From Phytophthora colocasiae (lineage: Eukaryota > Oomycota > Peronosporomycetes > Peronosporales > Peronosporaceae): a stretch of DNA of 64,000 bases. The notes below the pieces were generated by a model that saw nothing but the letters and a program-made list of their open reading frames with translations, ran no database searches and was not told where the DNA came from. Where the stretch lies: contig JAGKQI010000102.1 of assembly GCA_018806915.1 (NCBI GenBank), forward strand, positions 124,001 to 188,000, in the 5' to 3' direction. The translations under genes and the position numbers were made by a program. Shown in pieces: positions 44,159 to 54,619 of this stretch (the stretch's first letter is position 1; each line of letters opens with the position of its first letter).

Positions 44159-44285
44159 TTCCCCTACTGCTGTGTCGGTATTAAAATATGTGCACAGTGA
44201 GCGACATATATTAATGTGATCTACATTAATATACGTCACTCACTAAAGTCTTTAACTTATGTCATGTGAAATGGCTACACTAACT

Positions 44286-47200
44286 TCAACTAGCAGTTCC
44301 ATCCATCCGACCGAAGATTCGTTTAAGACGCTCGCATGTCTGGTTATCAAGGCCAATATACCTCTCTGGGAAGCCTGAACTGGGCGGACGACGTGTCAAA
44401 CTTGGGCTTTTGAAGATACTCAGGTCGGTTTTGCGATTGAAGTCCCCGTTTCGAGACGTGAAGCTGGTCTTCATCATCCCCATTTCATTGTTGCATCCAT
44501 CCAGTACGTCTGCAGTCTTAAAAGAAGGGTGATATGGACTGTATTCGTCGAAACACTCGGGAGTTTCGACGCTTTTCCGTCTGGGTTGTGCGAGATTTCG
44601 AACTCTTTTCGACTGTGCTGTCGGTGTTCGACTACGACGTGGTTGTCCATTTGTCATGGACATTAATGTTGGAGGCGGCTTCCTCCGCTCTGTAGCTGTA
44701 GATGAAAACCCAAAGTACGGTTTCTTACCGTCGATAGCTGAGGGATGATCGTCGACGACAGAGGATTTAGGTTCCCATAGTGATTTTCGCCGTTCTGCAG
44801 ACAACTGGGTCGAGGGATTCTGGGATGAGAAGCTGGCACTTACGCTTTGCCTAGGTGGAGAGTTCTGCCGTTTGACATATGCTGGCAATGAAGGAACAGG
44901 CTCGTTCGGAGGGAAATGCGCCTCGACATCCGTTTGCCGCCGTTGATCGTATACCAACGCCATCGTCTCGGCACCGTTGCTTGTAATGGATATTTTCTCG
45001 GTGCTGTTCTGTTCTGGCTTTTCAGGTGACGGAGAAGACTCAACTCGATTCTCGAACTCTATAACCGCGTCGATAAACGGTGGCAATTCGCTGTAGGAAT
45101 TCAGATATCGTCCCACCAATTCATCCACAACGTGTTTGTACCTTTCGACACTTGAGAAATACAGTTGAAGCTGGAGTCGAATTGCACCACCACAGAGCTT
45201 GGACACAACATTTCCTGAGCTTTTTGGCGCAGGTGAAACATTTAGACCGAGGGAGAACCATTCCACGGTGCGTTTTTGATGCAGCAGCGTGTGAAGCGGA
45301 ATACGCGCTTCGCCTACAAGTTGTTCCCGACTGAGTCTGCGGTCATTCAGCACCCGAACATGCAGATAACCACTAAGAGAGAGGATTGGAGTGACCTCGA
45401 AGTCTTCGTCCCAAACGGGATAAATACTTTTCTTCTTCGTCTGGCTACGGAATACTTTGCCAACCACCGAATTGGCGCTCAATGAAGGGGGAAGTACGTG
45501 CGAAGGGTAAACCACCTCAAAACACACGTATGGATCCAGATTTTTCGTCCGCAAATGAGCTGTGGGCAGGGCTCGAGCCGCCTGTAGTGTAATTTTGAGC
45601 GAACCTCGACTGGTTCCCAGCTTATCCACTTCGATTTTACTTACCGGGTCAAATTTACTCTTTGTTTCAGCAACTTCTAGACGTTCACAGATCTTGAGGA
45701 TCCGCTGAGCACTCGCCACTTGTGCTGAATCAATATTTCCTCCATCATTGAGACTCTGGACAAAATCTGAAACACGATCCTTTGCCATGACGAACTTCCG
45801 AGCGTAATAGGTTGCTACAGGTGCAAATTCATCAAAGTGTTCGCAGCAAACTTCGTCCACGAGCGGAGTGTCAACGCCAACGGGGGAAGTTGTGGAATTT
45901 TCTTCATTCTGAACGCAATTTTGTTGATAGCATCCATCCGAGTCTTGCATCGGCTCTGAACGAGTGCTTCCTAGCTGAAAGTGAGTTTCCAGTGCAGCAG
46001 AAATCGCCTGGTGCAAGTCAGATATCCCTCCATTTCCCGATATTTCGGCTGTCAATCTTCCGGACGAAGTTGCCATTTTCTGAGACAACTTGTTGTAAAT
46101 ATCTGCTTTGATCTCGTCAAGCATTTCCGGGTTCAGAAGTTCCTTGAATTGAAGAATTCCTGGTACCGATTCTCCTTCAGAGCCTACATTCGCTGGTCCG
46201 TTTGTTGGTGATCCTGTTCGATTCTCGGATGCTGACGTAGACGAGGTTTCATCAGCAGTATTTGCGGTCAAACCGATGATTTTTCCTATGTGAAATTCGC
46301 TGGTTACACCATTTCCAAGCTGAGGACGCATCGCTTGCAAAAATTCGAGGCTGGCGGAGCGTTCGCGCTGGAAAAGCGGGCTAAGAGCGGAGGATTCATT
46401 CAAGGAACTGATGTGCTTGAGTTCCGCTTCAACTTCTTTCAGTTCCTCCAAAAGTGAAGCAATTCGTCGTTCTTTCAGCTCAATTCGTTCAGCGACTTCC
46501 CGATGGCGAGTGCGAAGTTCATCAATCATTTTCCGGCTTTTTGCTAACGACAGTGCGTACTTCCTCTCGGTGTCGTCATCTCCCTCCAGATTTATCTCTT
46601 CGATGGTATGACCTCGCAATTGAGCCATGAGTTTGCTCATTTGCATGTGAATTTCCTCTTTCTCCACGATCACGAGCTGCAATTTGTGGGTAAGAGCGAA
46701 AATCTCCTTGTCAAAAGGAATATCCACCGTTTTGGACGAAACTGGACTAAATTTCTCCCGAATTGTGTCTTTCCCTTCGACAGGATTCAAATCGTCATGT
46801 AAGACACGTTTGGTCATCCGCACCATGGTATTCTCGATCTCTTTCTCCTTATCTTTGGCGAAACGAAGCTTGTTGCGTAAAATTTCCAGTCTTGCACGAC
46901 CAGTTTCTTCGTCTCGAAACTTTTTACTTTTATTTCGAGGAGAATTTGGAGGTGAGAAGGAAAAGCGAACAGCACTGGGATCTTCGTCTAAACAGGCCTG
47001 GATGTTCACACTTAGACAGTCGATTTGGTCGGAATATCGTGCACTCTCTTGTTTCAGTAGATGTAGTAAGTGTTCTTCATTCCGGATTTCAGTCAAAAGT
47101 GATTGCTTACAGGACTGCAGTGCTTGAATCTGTCGAGCCAATACATCTTTATCCACAAAAGGAGCAAGTGGTGATGGTTCAAACTGTCGTCGACGAGTTT

Positions 47201-49148
47201 TATACTCCGATTTCTTGGGTGGAGAAGGCGGTGGAGTCTTCAGTCGCAATTCATTCTGCTTGCGATACCATTCTCGTAATTTGGTCGGAGAATGAACTGG
47301 AGATGGAGGTAGAGAATGACTACCGGAAGAATACACGGGCACAGCTTCGATACTCAATTTTCTTCCTGAGTTGTTGAGAGCACTGGCAGATGATGACCGC
47401 TTGTGTAAAGCTGGAGAGTTTGTATCTTCATATGCTGGACATGCCGAGTCGTCTTCGAAAGTAGGGAAAATATTTGTTCTAACGTTGAGATCATTCATTC
47501 CCAATGGATCGCCATCTTCCAGGTCAAACGTCAAGGATGTTGGTAGCGTCTCGAGTTTTTGAGGCAACAGGGCTATTTGTTCCGGAGGAACAGTTTGCTG
47601 CTGTCTGGAAGAAGCCGCAACTGGTGAAGCCGTGCTAGATAGTGGAGCCCGAGCTTCCCGCTTGCAAGTCGGAGGTGACGACAAAATTTCTGGGCCTTCT
47701 TCGTGTTCTTCCTCATCTTCCTCAATTTTTTCCTCGTGCTTGGGCAACACATTAGCGATAACTACGGGAGGGATGATCACACGAAGTGGAGAGCAAGAAG
47801 CATCCACCAGTCTTTTACTTGAGCTGCGCTTTAGTACTTCAGTGGGCATTGCAATAAACTCTTCATATCCATCACTCTCTTGACTATGACCCAGTTGTTT
47901 ATCGGAGAAGGAGCCACGTCGCTTCTCAACGCTTCGTTCGGGTGACGGGAACCGTGGAGCAGACTGCGGTCGCTGTTGACTTGAACTGCTGGTCTTTTGT
48001 CGTGCTGATATCGCCATTGCAATTTGTTCAGGCTCACTAATTTCATCACTAGGCATAGATACTGATCGTCTACGGTCAAGATTAAGCATAGCCACCTCTT
48101 GCTGCAGCTGCAATAATTGTTCAATAGCACTTGACCAAGCTCGTGATTTGTTCTGCAGTAGCTTGGACTTGACTTGTAATTCCCCTTTCAACCGAAGATT
48201 TTCAGCTTCCAAAGCACTTTGAGCCTCCAATAAACGATTCTGTTCACTTTCATGCGCTCGATCGGCTTCCCGTAAACGCTCATTTTGAGAAAACATAGCC
48301 TTACTAAACCTCTTTGCTGCTCTATCGCGAGCCACCTGCGAGATGTCGACTTCATCCAAGCGTTCCAACGAGTGGATCTTACAGACCACGTAGTCTTTGT
48401 ACGTTGGTAAACGGCAGAATGGGTTGGCTGCAAGGTTACACGAAATTAAGTTTGAAAGTGGGGCCAAGGCATCGACTTCACGCAGAGTTCCCAGGCTGTT
48501 CCCTGTCAGGTTGAGAACTTCCAGCATCGTCAATCCCGAAAAAGCCCGAGGCAAATGAGCGATGAAATTCCCTGAAAGATCAAGGTGAGTGAGTCCTTTG
48601 AGAGAAAAGAGCGAAGCCGATAGAGTCTTGAGGTGATTTCGAGGCATTGCAAGAGTTTTCAGTTGTGTGAACACTTGCAGTCCATCCAGACGTTCAACAG
48701 CATTCCCCGATAGGTCTAATTGTACAAGATTTGTTAGTTCCGAGAGCACTTTCAGGCTTTTGAGAGGTCGACGGGGCTTCCTTGAATTAGTACTAAGATC
48801 CAAAACCTGTACTTCACTCGGTGTCTGTCTTAGAGAGAGACATGCGAGATTTACGAGTTCTCGATCACTTGACAACGAAATGGAGTTCGAATTGCTCGGA
48901 AAATCCCCAAATGAACTCCGTGAGCCCAAAGACCGTGTAGTGATCATTGGTGACGATCCAACTGAAGTCGGAATCGAAAGTGAACCATTGCTACTTACTT
49001 CGTCTTCACTGTAATTTGCAGATAAAGCTCCATCGTCCATCGGTGGGATAGTGATCGTGATAGGTAGATCCACAGCCGACTCAGAATACGTAACATCGTC
49101 GACATCTTCGTCTCGTAGCACTTCAACGTCAAACTGATCGTCGTCCAT
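44286..49148 (-). CDS. Large LRR / coiled-coil / C2 domain protein
   Basis: A single uninterrupted 1620-codon frame from ATG 49148 (MDDDQFDVEVLRDED). Order: an acidic S-rich N-terminus; about six leucine-rich repeats (residues 85-275, e.g. NLVQLDLSGNAVERLDGLQV, GLTHLDLSGNFIAHLPRAFS) closed by an LRR-cap-like PTYKDYVVCKIHSLERLDEV; a first coiled coil (290-375); a disordered S/P stretch; long coiled coils (about 675-935, with KEIENTMVRMTKRVLHDD); a C2 domain (about 1175-1320, SLKITLQAARALPTAHLRTK, LDPYVCFEVV, YPVWDEDFEV, LVGEARIPLHTLL); and a disordered basic tail. The LRR-cap plus coiled coil recalls centrosomal or axonemal scaffold proteins. No exact orthologue recognised. The downstream neighbour is TAF6 on the same strand, 127 bp away. 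Confidence 0.85.
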   Translation of the reverse strand: MDDDQFDVEVLRDEDVDDVTYSESAVDLPITITIPPMDDGALSANYSEDEVSSNGSLSIPTSVGSSPMITTRSLGSRSSFGDFPSNSNSISLSSDRELVNLACLSLRQTPSEVQVLDLSTNSRKPRRPLKSLKVLSELTNLVQLDLSGNAVERLDGLQVFTQLKTLAMPRNHLKTLSASLFSLKGLTHLDLSGNFIAHLPRAFSGLTMLEVLNLTGNSLGTLREVDALAPLSNLISCNLAANPFCRLPTYKDYVVCKIHSLERLDEVDISQVARDRAAKRFSKAMFSQNERLREADRAHESEQNRLLEAQSALEAENLRLKGELQVKSKLLQNKSRAWSSAIEQLLQLQQEVAMLNLDRRRSVSMPSDEISEPEQIAMAISARQKTSSSSQQRPQSAPRFPSPERSVEKRRGSFSDKQLGHSQESDGYEEFIAMPTEVLKRSSSKRLVDASCSPLRVIIPPVVIANVLPKHEEKIEEDEEEHEEGPEILSSPPTCKREARAPLSSTASPVAASSRQQQTVPPEQIALLPQKLETLPTSLTFDLEDGDPLGMNDLNVRTNIFPTFEDDSACPAYEDTNSPALHKRSSSASALNNSGRKLSIEAVPVYSSGSHSLPPSPVHSPTKLREWYRKQNELRLKTPPPSPPKKSEYKTRRRQFEPSPLAPFVDKDVLARQIQALQSCKQSLLTEIRNEEHLLHLLKQESARYSDQIDCLSVNIQACLDEDPSAVRFSFSPPNSPRNKSKKFRDEETGRARLEILRNKLRFAKDKEKEIENTMVRMTKRVLHDDLNPVEGKDTIREKFSPVSSKTVDIPFDKEIFALTHKLQLVIVEKEEIHMQMSKLMAQLRGHTIEEINLEGDDDTERKYALSLAKSRKMIDELRTRHREVAERIELKERRIASLLEELKEVEAELKHISSLNESSALSPLFQRERSASLEFLQAMRPQLGNGVTSEFHIGKIIGLTANTADETSSTSASENRTGSPTNGPANVGSEGESVPGILQFKELLNPEMLDEIKADIYNKLSQKMATSSGRLTAEISGNGGISDLHQAISAALETHFQLGSTRSEPMQDSDGCYQQNCVQNEENSTTSPVGVDTPLVDEVCCEHFDEFAPVATYYARKFVMAKDRVSDFVQSLNDGGNIDSAQVASAQRILKICERLEVAETKSKFDPVSKIEVDKLGTSRGSLKITLQAARALPTAHLRTKNLDPYVCFEVVYPSHVLPPSLSANSVVGKVFRSQTKKKSIYPVWDEDFEVTPILSLSGYLHVRVLNDRRLSREQLVGEARIPLHTLLHQKRTVEWFSLGLNVSPAPKSSGNVVSKLCGGAIRLQLQLYFSSVERYKHVVDELVGRYLNSYSELPPFIDAVIEFENRVESSPSPEKPEQNSTEKISITSNGAETMALVYDQRRQTDVEAHFPPNEPVPSLPAYVKRQNSPPRQSVSASFSSQNPSTQLSAERRKSLWEPKSSVVDDHPSAIDGKKPYFGFSSTATERRKPPPTLMSMTNGQPRRSRTPTAQSKRVRNLAQPRRKSVETPECFDEYSPYHPSFKTADVLDGCNNEMGMMKTSFTSRNGDFNRKTDLSIFKSPSLTRRPPSSGFPERYIGLDNQTCERLKRIFGRMDGTAS

Positions 49149-49562
49149 CGCAACTTTGAAGACAAACGAAAGGAAAGTCAATTACGTCGCGGAATGCAGT
49201 CGAGCTTGATAAGCACCACCCTAAATAGCGCGTTTAAATTTGCATTGCTTGTAGATGTTTCCCACAAAATTCTTCACACAGCATTAGCGATGCAAACAAA
49301 GATATTTTTTTGATATCCAGGATTTACATGTCCACTGATTCCTGCTGGATGTATCATCCAGCAGGACTGATAACTTCATTCCGGTTCCTCCTTGCTTCAT
49401 TATCAGGCACATTCTAAGACTCACAGCCTGTACGGGTGTATCTGGCTGCCAGCAGCTAAACGGATTTCTTGAAACGGACATCTCCGATACCAAAGAAGAA
49501 CGGCGTTTCGCTTGTGCCCCTCTGCTCCGCGATCAGTCAGAAGACACACGACAAGAGCTCGG
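49149..49562. other. Divergent intergenic region
   Basis: About 414 bp between the LRR-C2 gene and the UNE1-like gene. A short inverted repeat (TCCTGCTGGATG / CATCCAGCAGGA) spans 49341-49366. No coding sequence seen. Confidence 0.4.
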
Positions 49563-50834
49563 ATGGAATCACTATATGCTCGAGATACTCCCACAGCTCA
49601 TGACCGCAAGTTGAAGCTGTCAACGAGTCATGAGGATGAACAAGTGACTCTGAAAGCTCCTGGGAATTCAAGTCAAGAACAGCCCACAGGGTCGTTGGAA
49701 AGCTTCATGGACACTTCGACGACTCAAGAAGCTGTGACAGTCGAATCAACCGCTGAAGACACGTTCGGATTCGCATTTTCGTCTTTACCAGAACCGCAGC
49801 AATCGCTCGACGAACAGTGGCGAAGTGATCTCACAGATACGAAACCACAGCAAGATTTGCCGTCAGAGAATCCCAAAACGGAGGACGGACGTCCAGCAGA
49901 ACACAGTGGAGAAGTTGCAGAAGTTGCAGCTTCAAATTTGGAGAAAATGGAGACGAAGACGAGGACGATGGAGACTATTCAATCAAATTCTGCTGGATCA
50001 GGACCTCCCCAGCCACGAAGAGCAGGAGTAGCTTCGATGCCTCGCAAGTCAAAGCCGGCGATAACGATTAACACCGGCTCAGGTTCAACTGGAGTTGGTG
50101 CTAAACGGCCACCGCCTACACCAGTATCACCACCAACTTTCTCTTGGAATGATATTCTACGAGTGCAGAATCTGATTGAGAGGTGTCTACAGCAGTACTT
50201 GAGCAAGGTACAGTAGAGTATTTTTCAGTTCATTATCTGGTTACTAAACGAACACTTACTGCAGAACGACATCTTGGTTACGTTGAAAGAGCAGGCAAAC
50301 GTGGACCCAGCCTTTACGAATGTTGTTTGGCAAAAGCTCGAGGAACAAAATCCCATGTTCTTCCGTGCGTACAGTCTGCAGCTACAGCTCAAGGAGCAAA
50401 TCATTGCTTTCAACTACCTGGTACGGATTTTGTCTAAGAATCTTACTTCCATATTCACAGTCCTGTTTTCTTGCCTACAGGTTAGTCAACAGAAGGAAAT
50501 GGCAGCGAAAGGTGGCAAACGCCTTTTGCATTATAGCAACATCAACCGATCAACGGCAAGTCGAGTGTCCGCCTCTTGCTCCTTGATCACAACAGCAACA
50601 ACTACGACGTTACCTCCAATCACTATGGACGCCCGAACTTTCCTACGAACACCAATTCGCTCTGCCAAACGGACCCCTGGAGGGAAACGAGCGTACAATA
50701 CGAACATGTACCAGCTAGGCAGTCCGTCAGTAGCATTGGGAGGCCCCACAGGAAGAACAACGTTGCCCCCATCTCCTTTGCCGCTACCATCGCCAATCAA
50801 GACGGATCTAGACACCCATGCCTTTTTCACTTAA
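49563..50834 (+). CDS. Protein with a plant UNE1-like conserved module, 3 exons
   Basis: Exons 49563-50207, 50265-50420 and 50481-50834 give 384 aa in frame. The first 190 residues are disordered (S/T/E/Q-rich, then GPPQPRRAG and PPPTPVSPPTF). The conserved core spans the two junctions: WNDILRVQNLIERCLQQYLS, then NDILVTLKEQANVDPAFTNV, VWQKLEEQNPMFFRAYSLQL and QLKEQIIAFNYL. From memory this resembles the C-terminal module of plant UNE1-like proteins of unknown function. The tail is S/T/P-rich and basic. I infer no biochemical activity. Frames upstream of ATG 49563 lack an ATG. Confidence 0.75.
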
Positions 50835-50911
50835 AGCGCGAGTCAAATAGTGTGGATTGTGGGTATGCGGAGTGAAGAAGAGATGGTGTATTATGCCGAT
50901 TGGTGTTAAGT

Positions 50912-51996
50912 CTAGTCCTCATTTTCCTCTTCCTCCGTGACCTTGGCCATCGCCACTTGCTTCTCCAGCTCTAGAATTTCTGGCGAGAGCTGATTGCCGG
51001 ACAACGTGAGACGACGTAAGTTGGGGTTCTTCTCCATGGGGTTGAACGGCAGTTCGGTGATGTTATTGTTGGCAAGCAGCAGGTGCTTGAGTTTAGGCAG
51101 GTCGCCAATTCTCTTGGCAACTTTGGCCAAACTGTTATCCTCGATATTAAGAACCTCCAGCTTCAAGCACCGACCAAGAGATGCGTGCAACTTGGTCAGA
51201 CAATTGTTCTGCAGGTAGACTTTACGTAGAGACTGGAGCTCCCCCAAGTGCTTGGGCAGTTTTGTCAATTGATTGCGCTCAGCATGTAAAATCTCCAGTC
51301 GATGCAAATTTTTGAAGGAATCGGGTAAAATGGTGAGCTTGTTGTCAAGAATATCCAGTTCTTTCAGATTCTGTAGCATCCCGAACTCTTCTGGTAACGA
51401 CTCGAGCGAATTGCCGTCCAGATACAGTTCTTCGAGTTGAACAAGTTGGCACAAACTCACTGGAAAAGTCTACAAATTGACAAGTTAGATAAACACCACA
51501 GGATAAAACCAAGAAAGACTTGACTAACTGTGAGGACGTTGCGATGTAGGCAAAGTCCAGTTAAAGTACCCGATAACTGAGCGATTTCGTTGGGAATTCC
51601 TTCACTTGTGAGCTTGTTATCTTCGAGGTAGAGACTTTCGAGCTTGGAGAGTTCTCCAATAGCAGCAGGTAGTTTTATAAGTGCGTTGTCTCGCACATAA
51701 AGTTCTGTGAGTTGAGCCCATGCAGCTGTAGAAGCAGCATCAGTACCGAAACTTTCAGGTAATTGAGTGAGTCCGTTCTTCTCTAGTGCCAACGTCTTGA
51801 GATTTGGAGGCAAAGATAACACCAAGTCCCCAGGGAGTTCAGTCAACCCTTTCTCCGACAGATCCAGTTCTTCAAGTTCTTCAAATTCTTCCGCTGTTTC
51901 TACTGGATCATCCAGTTCAATCTCGAATTTCTCCACCACAGCCAAGAAGGTCTCAAGACGTGAGTCCCCATCACCACTAGTTCCGTCGTCGCTCAT
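50912..51996 (-). CDS. Leucine-rich repeat protein, 2 exons
   Basis: Exons 51529-51996 and 50912-51469 (donor GTTAGT, acceptor TGTAG) close at 341 aa. After an acidic N-terminus (MSDDGTSGDGDSRL) about eleven LRRs of the plant/PIRL-like L-x-x-L-P type run almost to the end: LEELDLSEKGLTELPGDLVL, LKTLALEKNGLTQLPESFG, LEELYLDGNSLESLPEEFGM, LEVLNIEDNSLAKVAKRIGD and LKHLLLANNNITELPFNPME. The tail is acidic (KVTEEEENED). No catalytic domain, signal peptide or membrane segment is seen, so it is probably an intracellular interaction scaffold (Ras-group LRR type, like SHOC2). Confidence 0.88.
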
Positions 51997-52252
51997 GGCT
52001 TGGCTTGGTTTGGTGCAACACAACGCTAATTGAAGACTCTACTTCCCATGACACCACACATATCCCAAAGTTTATCCGTGTTATTTCTAGACAGCAGTAA
52101 AAGTAACAGAACAATCTTCACCTAAAATGGAATTGGAGAAACGTTTGTAAGATGGCGAAGAGCTTTTTGTGCTTAAAAGTTTTGATTCAAAAAAAGTTTT
52201 TATTCCAGTAAATAGGCTAATGCCAGATTCGTTTTGTCATGGCTAAAGCTAC

Positions 52253-54619
52253 TTAGTTGTCGCGAGCGAGACGCAAATGCGATCGAACAGATCCACCTTG
52301 AGTCATGTGCATTGCTGTACTCTCTTTCGTGTACTGGTAAGTGTTTTCTGCCGTATTACGAAGGTCTGCGATTTGTTGCCACAACTGACGATTCACCTGA
52401 GAAGCTCGTTTCACAGCCTCCATGTCTTTCGTATCCAGCGTTTCATCCACATCGTCCAAGTCGTCTCGAATATCAAGGAGATCGCTAAAGCTGTCGAAAG
52501 TATCACGAACTTCATCGTCTTCTTTTTCTGCTTCAAGATCCACCCGAAGTGGCGAGACACCTGTTGTGTGGATATCCTCCAGACTGCTTCCACTGGAACT
52601 CGTGGTCCTCCTGATGCTCTCTTTGCTCGAAATGTATACGGAGGAGTCATTCAAGTCGCAAAGGCTCACCGGCATACCTCGTCCTGACCTGTCCATTTCT
52701 ACAGGAGAGTCTTCGTACACTGGCTGGTGCCTCATCCGTTGATTACTTTCACGTTGCATATTCCGTTCGCGATGTAATTCATCAGAGTGGCCTCTTCTAA
52801 AGGTTGGCGCTTGGCGCATTGACCCGTCTGGATGCAGAGATCCGGACCGAGTTCTGATCTTTGGCAACTCGCGATATGTTTTCGGTGGCGACTCACGGAA
52901 TGCATGGCCCCGTCTTGAATCATGAGGAGTGTCGTATGCATATTGCGGTTGATAATGTCTTCCGTCGTTCTCCTCGTGCTCCGGTTCATCCGGGTGAGGG
53001 CCATGATGCGTCCTCCTCCTTTCTTCTCTGTGCTGTGGGCGGCTTCCTCTTCGAGAACTGCTCTCCGACTGAAGAGGTGGACGTGCGTGGTGCTCACGCT
53101 GGCCAGGGATATCTTCAATGCTAATGGTAGCAACTGAGTCGCTTGAATGGTCACTTCCTCGACGTTGATGGCTGGATGGGATCGGCCCAAAGCGACCAGA
53201 AATCACTTCTTCTCGGGCAATTGTCAGTGCACTCGTCTGCATACCCGTAGCGATGCAACTCGTACACAACTCAACGACCCTCGTAGATACAAACTTGGTG
53301 GTGAATCGCTTGTTTCCCGATGCATCCACACTCTTGAGTGTTCGCTCAACGCAGCACTTGGAGCACATTGCGGCTGAGCAGAGCTTACACTCGACGCTCT
53401 GGCGCAGAAAGCGACCGAAAGATTTGCTGCAAATACTACACCGCGTTGGCTTCACCTTTGGTTCCTGCTGTTGGTTGTCGCTGTAGCAATCTAGTCTCCA
53501 CATTAACTTCTTGTCCTGCGAGCATTGCACGGTTTTCCCACAGTAAAGCAGCGAGCTCGCGCAGCTCTGTAGCGCCGCAGACTCTGAAATCTTACCGTTT
53601 GGCGTCACATTCGCCTTGAGGAAAACGTCCACTGTCCTGTCGTTCAGCTCAACGAAGAGATGGACACTTTCGCAACTTGCCCGGACCACACCATGCGATT
53701 CATAAAGCTCCGGACACCCGCGCAGCTTGACCGAGTGCATTATCTGGTACCCAATTCTCACTCCATCACCACGCGTAATAACACCTGTAGCTTCGAGGTA
53801 CACTAAATCTCGGGGCCAAACCAGCTTGTGCTTAACTGTTCCTCCTGTCGTGGATTTCACTAACCACTTGATGCCAAGGAACCGGAAGGGACTACGCTGC
53901 GATGGGCCTTCGATTGAGCTCAGCACATCTCCATCTAGTACGTCTTCATGCGAGTACGCGTTCTTCAGTGCCATACTGGCGCAGTCCGGGGCGGCCACGC
54001 CGTACATGACGTCGTCGAGCGAACCGAAGATATTCCCGACTCCCAACAGCGTCGGAAGCTGTTCTGCTTTACCACCACCACTAACGGACTTACTCTTGGC
54101 TCTCATCTTCTGTTCACGAGCTTCTGTGGCCGTGGGACCCCATCCAGTGAGAAGTTCGAGTTCCGTGACCTGGTGCGCCGGCAATTCGTGAATCGTCGAG
54201 ATGGAGCCTGAACCGGAGCCTCCTGAGCTAGAACTGGACCGTGACCCGCGTCGACGCCCCGAGGATGACGCGGGGGCCATCGCAGCGGCACGGGCGAACG
54301 ATTCCTCGTCCTCGGCACTTAACGAACGGCTGATAGCGTAGGAACGTGATTCCCTGTATACTGCTAGGTTTTCGTGGCTTTTAACCGGTTTCCAGCGACG
54401 ACGATCGATCTGACGGTGTCGGATTAGTGCGAATTCTTCATATTCCTTCAATGCATTGCCCAGTATCTCTGTGGCTTGGGTGTGGAAGCGTCTACACTCC
54501 GTTTCGCTGAGCTCCAGCCGTCCGAACGGCCGCTGCTTAAGAGGGAAGGACGCCATGAGCTCCTGCGTCTTGACGAGGGCGGAGACAGTCTGGCAGTAGG
54601 CGCCACCAAGATGTGCCAT
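52253..54619 (-). CDS. START / FYVE-like zinc-finger protein
   Basis: A 788-aa single-exon protein of a family much expanded in oomycetes. Residues about 1-60 (QELMASFPLKQRPFGRLELS, ECRRFHTQATEILGNAL) are the characteristic N-terminus. About 190-370 is a START-like domain (FGSLDDVMYGVAAPDCASMA, LVWPRDLVYLEATGVITRGD, IGYQIMHSVKLRGCPELYES). About 390-456 is a FYVE-related finger (RCSICSKSFGRF, CKLCSAAMCSKCC, ELCTSC). It lacks the RRHHCR lipid-binding core, having RQSVECKLC instead, so PI3P binding is doubtful. The rest is charged and disordered, with a short helical end (VKRASQVNRQLWQQIADLRN). Confidence 0.88.
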   Translation of the reverse strand: MAHLGGAYCQTVSALVKTQELMASFPLKQRPFGRLELSETECRRFHTQATEILGNALKEYEEFALIRHRQIDRRRWKPVKSHENLAVYRESRSYAISRSLSAEDEESFARAAAMAPASSSGRRRGSRSSSSSGGSGSGSISTIHELPAHQVTELELLTGWGPTATEAREQKMRAKSKSVSGGGKAEQLPTLLGVGNIFGSLDDVMYGVAAPDCASMALKNAYSHEDVLDGDVLSSIEGPSQRSPFRFLGIKWLVKSTTGGTVKHKLVWPRDLVYLEATGVITRGDGVRIGYQIMHSVKLRGCPELYESHGVVRASCESVHLFVELNDRTVDVFLKANVTPNGKISESAALQSCASSLLYCGKTVQCSQDKKLMWRLDCYSDNQQQEPKVKPTRCSICSKSFGRFLRQSVECKLCSAAMCSKCCVERTLKSVDASGNKRFTTKFVSTRVVELCTSCIATGMQTSALTIAREEVISGRFGPIPSSHQRRGSDHSSDSVATISIEDIPGQREHHARPPLQSESSSRRGSRPQHREERRRTHHGPHPDEPEHEENDGRHYQPQYAYDTPHDSRRGHAFRESPPKTYRELPKIRTRSGSLHPDGSMRQAPTFRRGHSDELHRERNMQRESNQRMRHQPVYEDSPVEMDRSGRGMPVSLCDLNDSSVYISSKESIRRTTSSSGSSLEDIHTTGVSPLRVDLEAEKEDDEVRDTFDSFSDLLDIRDDLDDVDETLDTKDMEAVKRASQVNRQLWQQIADLRNTAENTYQYTKESTAMHMTQGGSVRSHLRLARDN

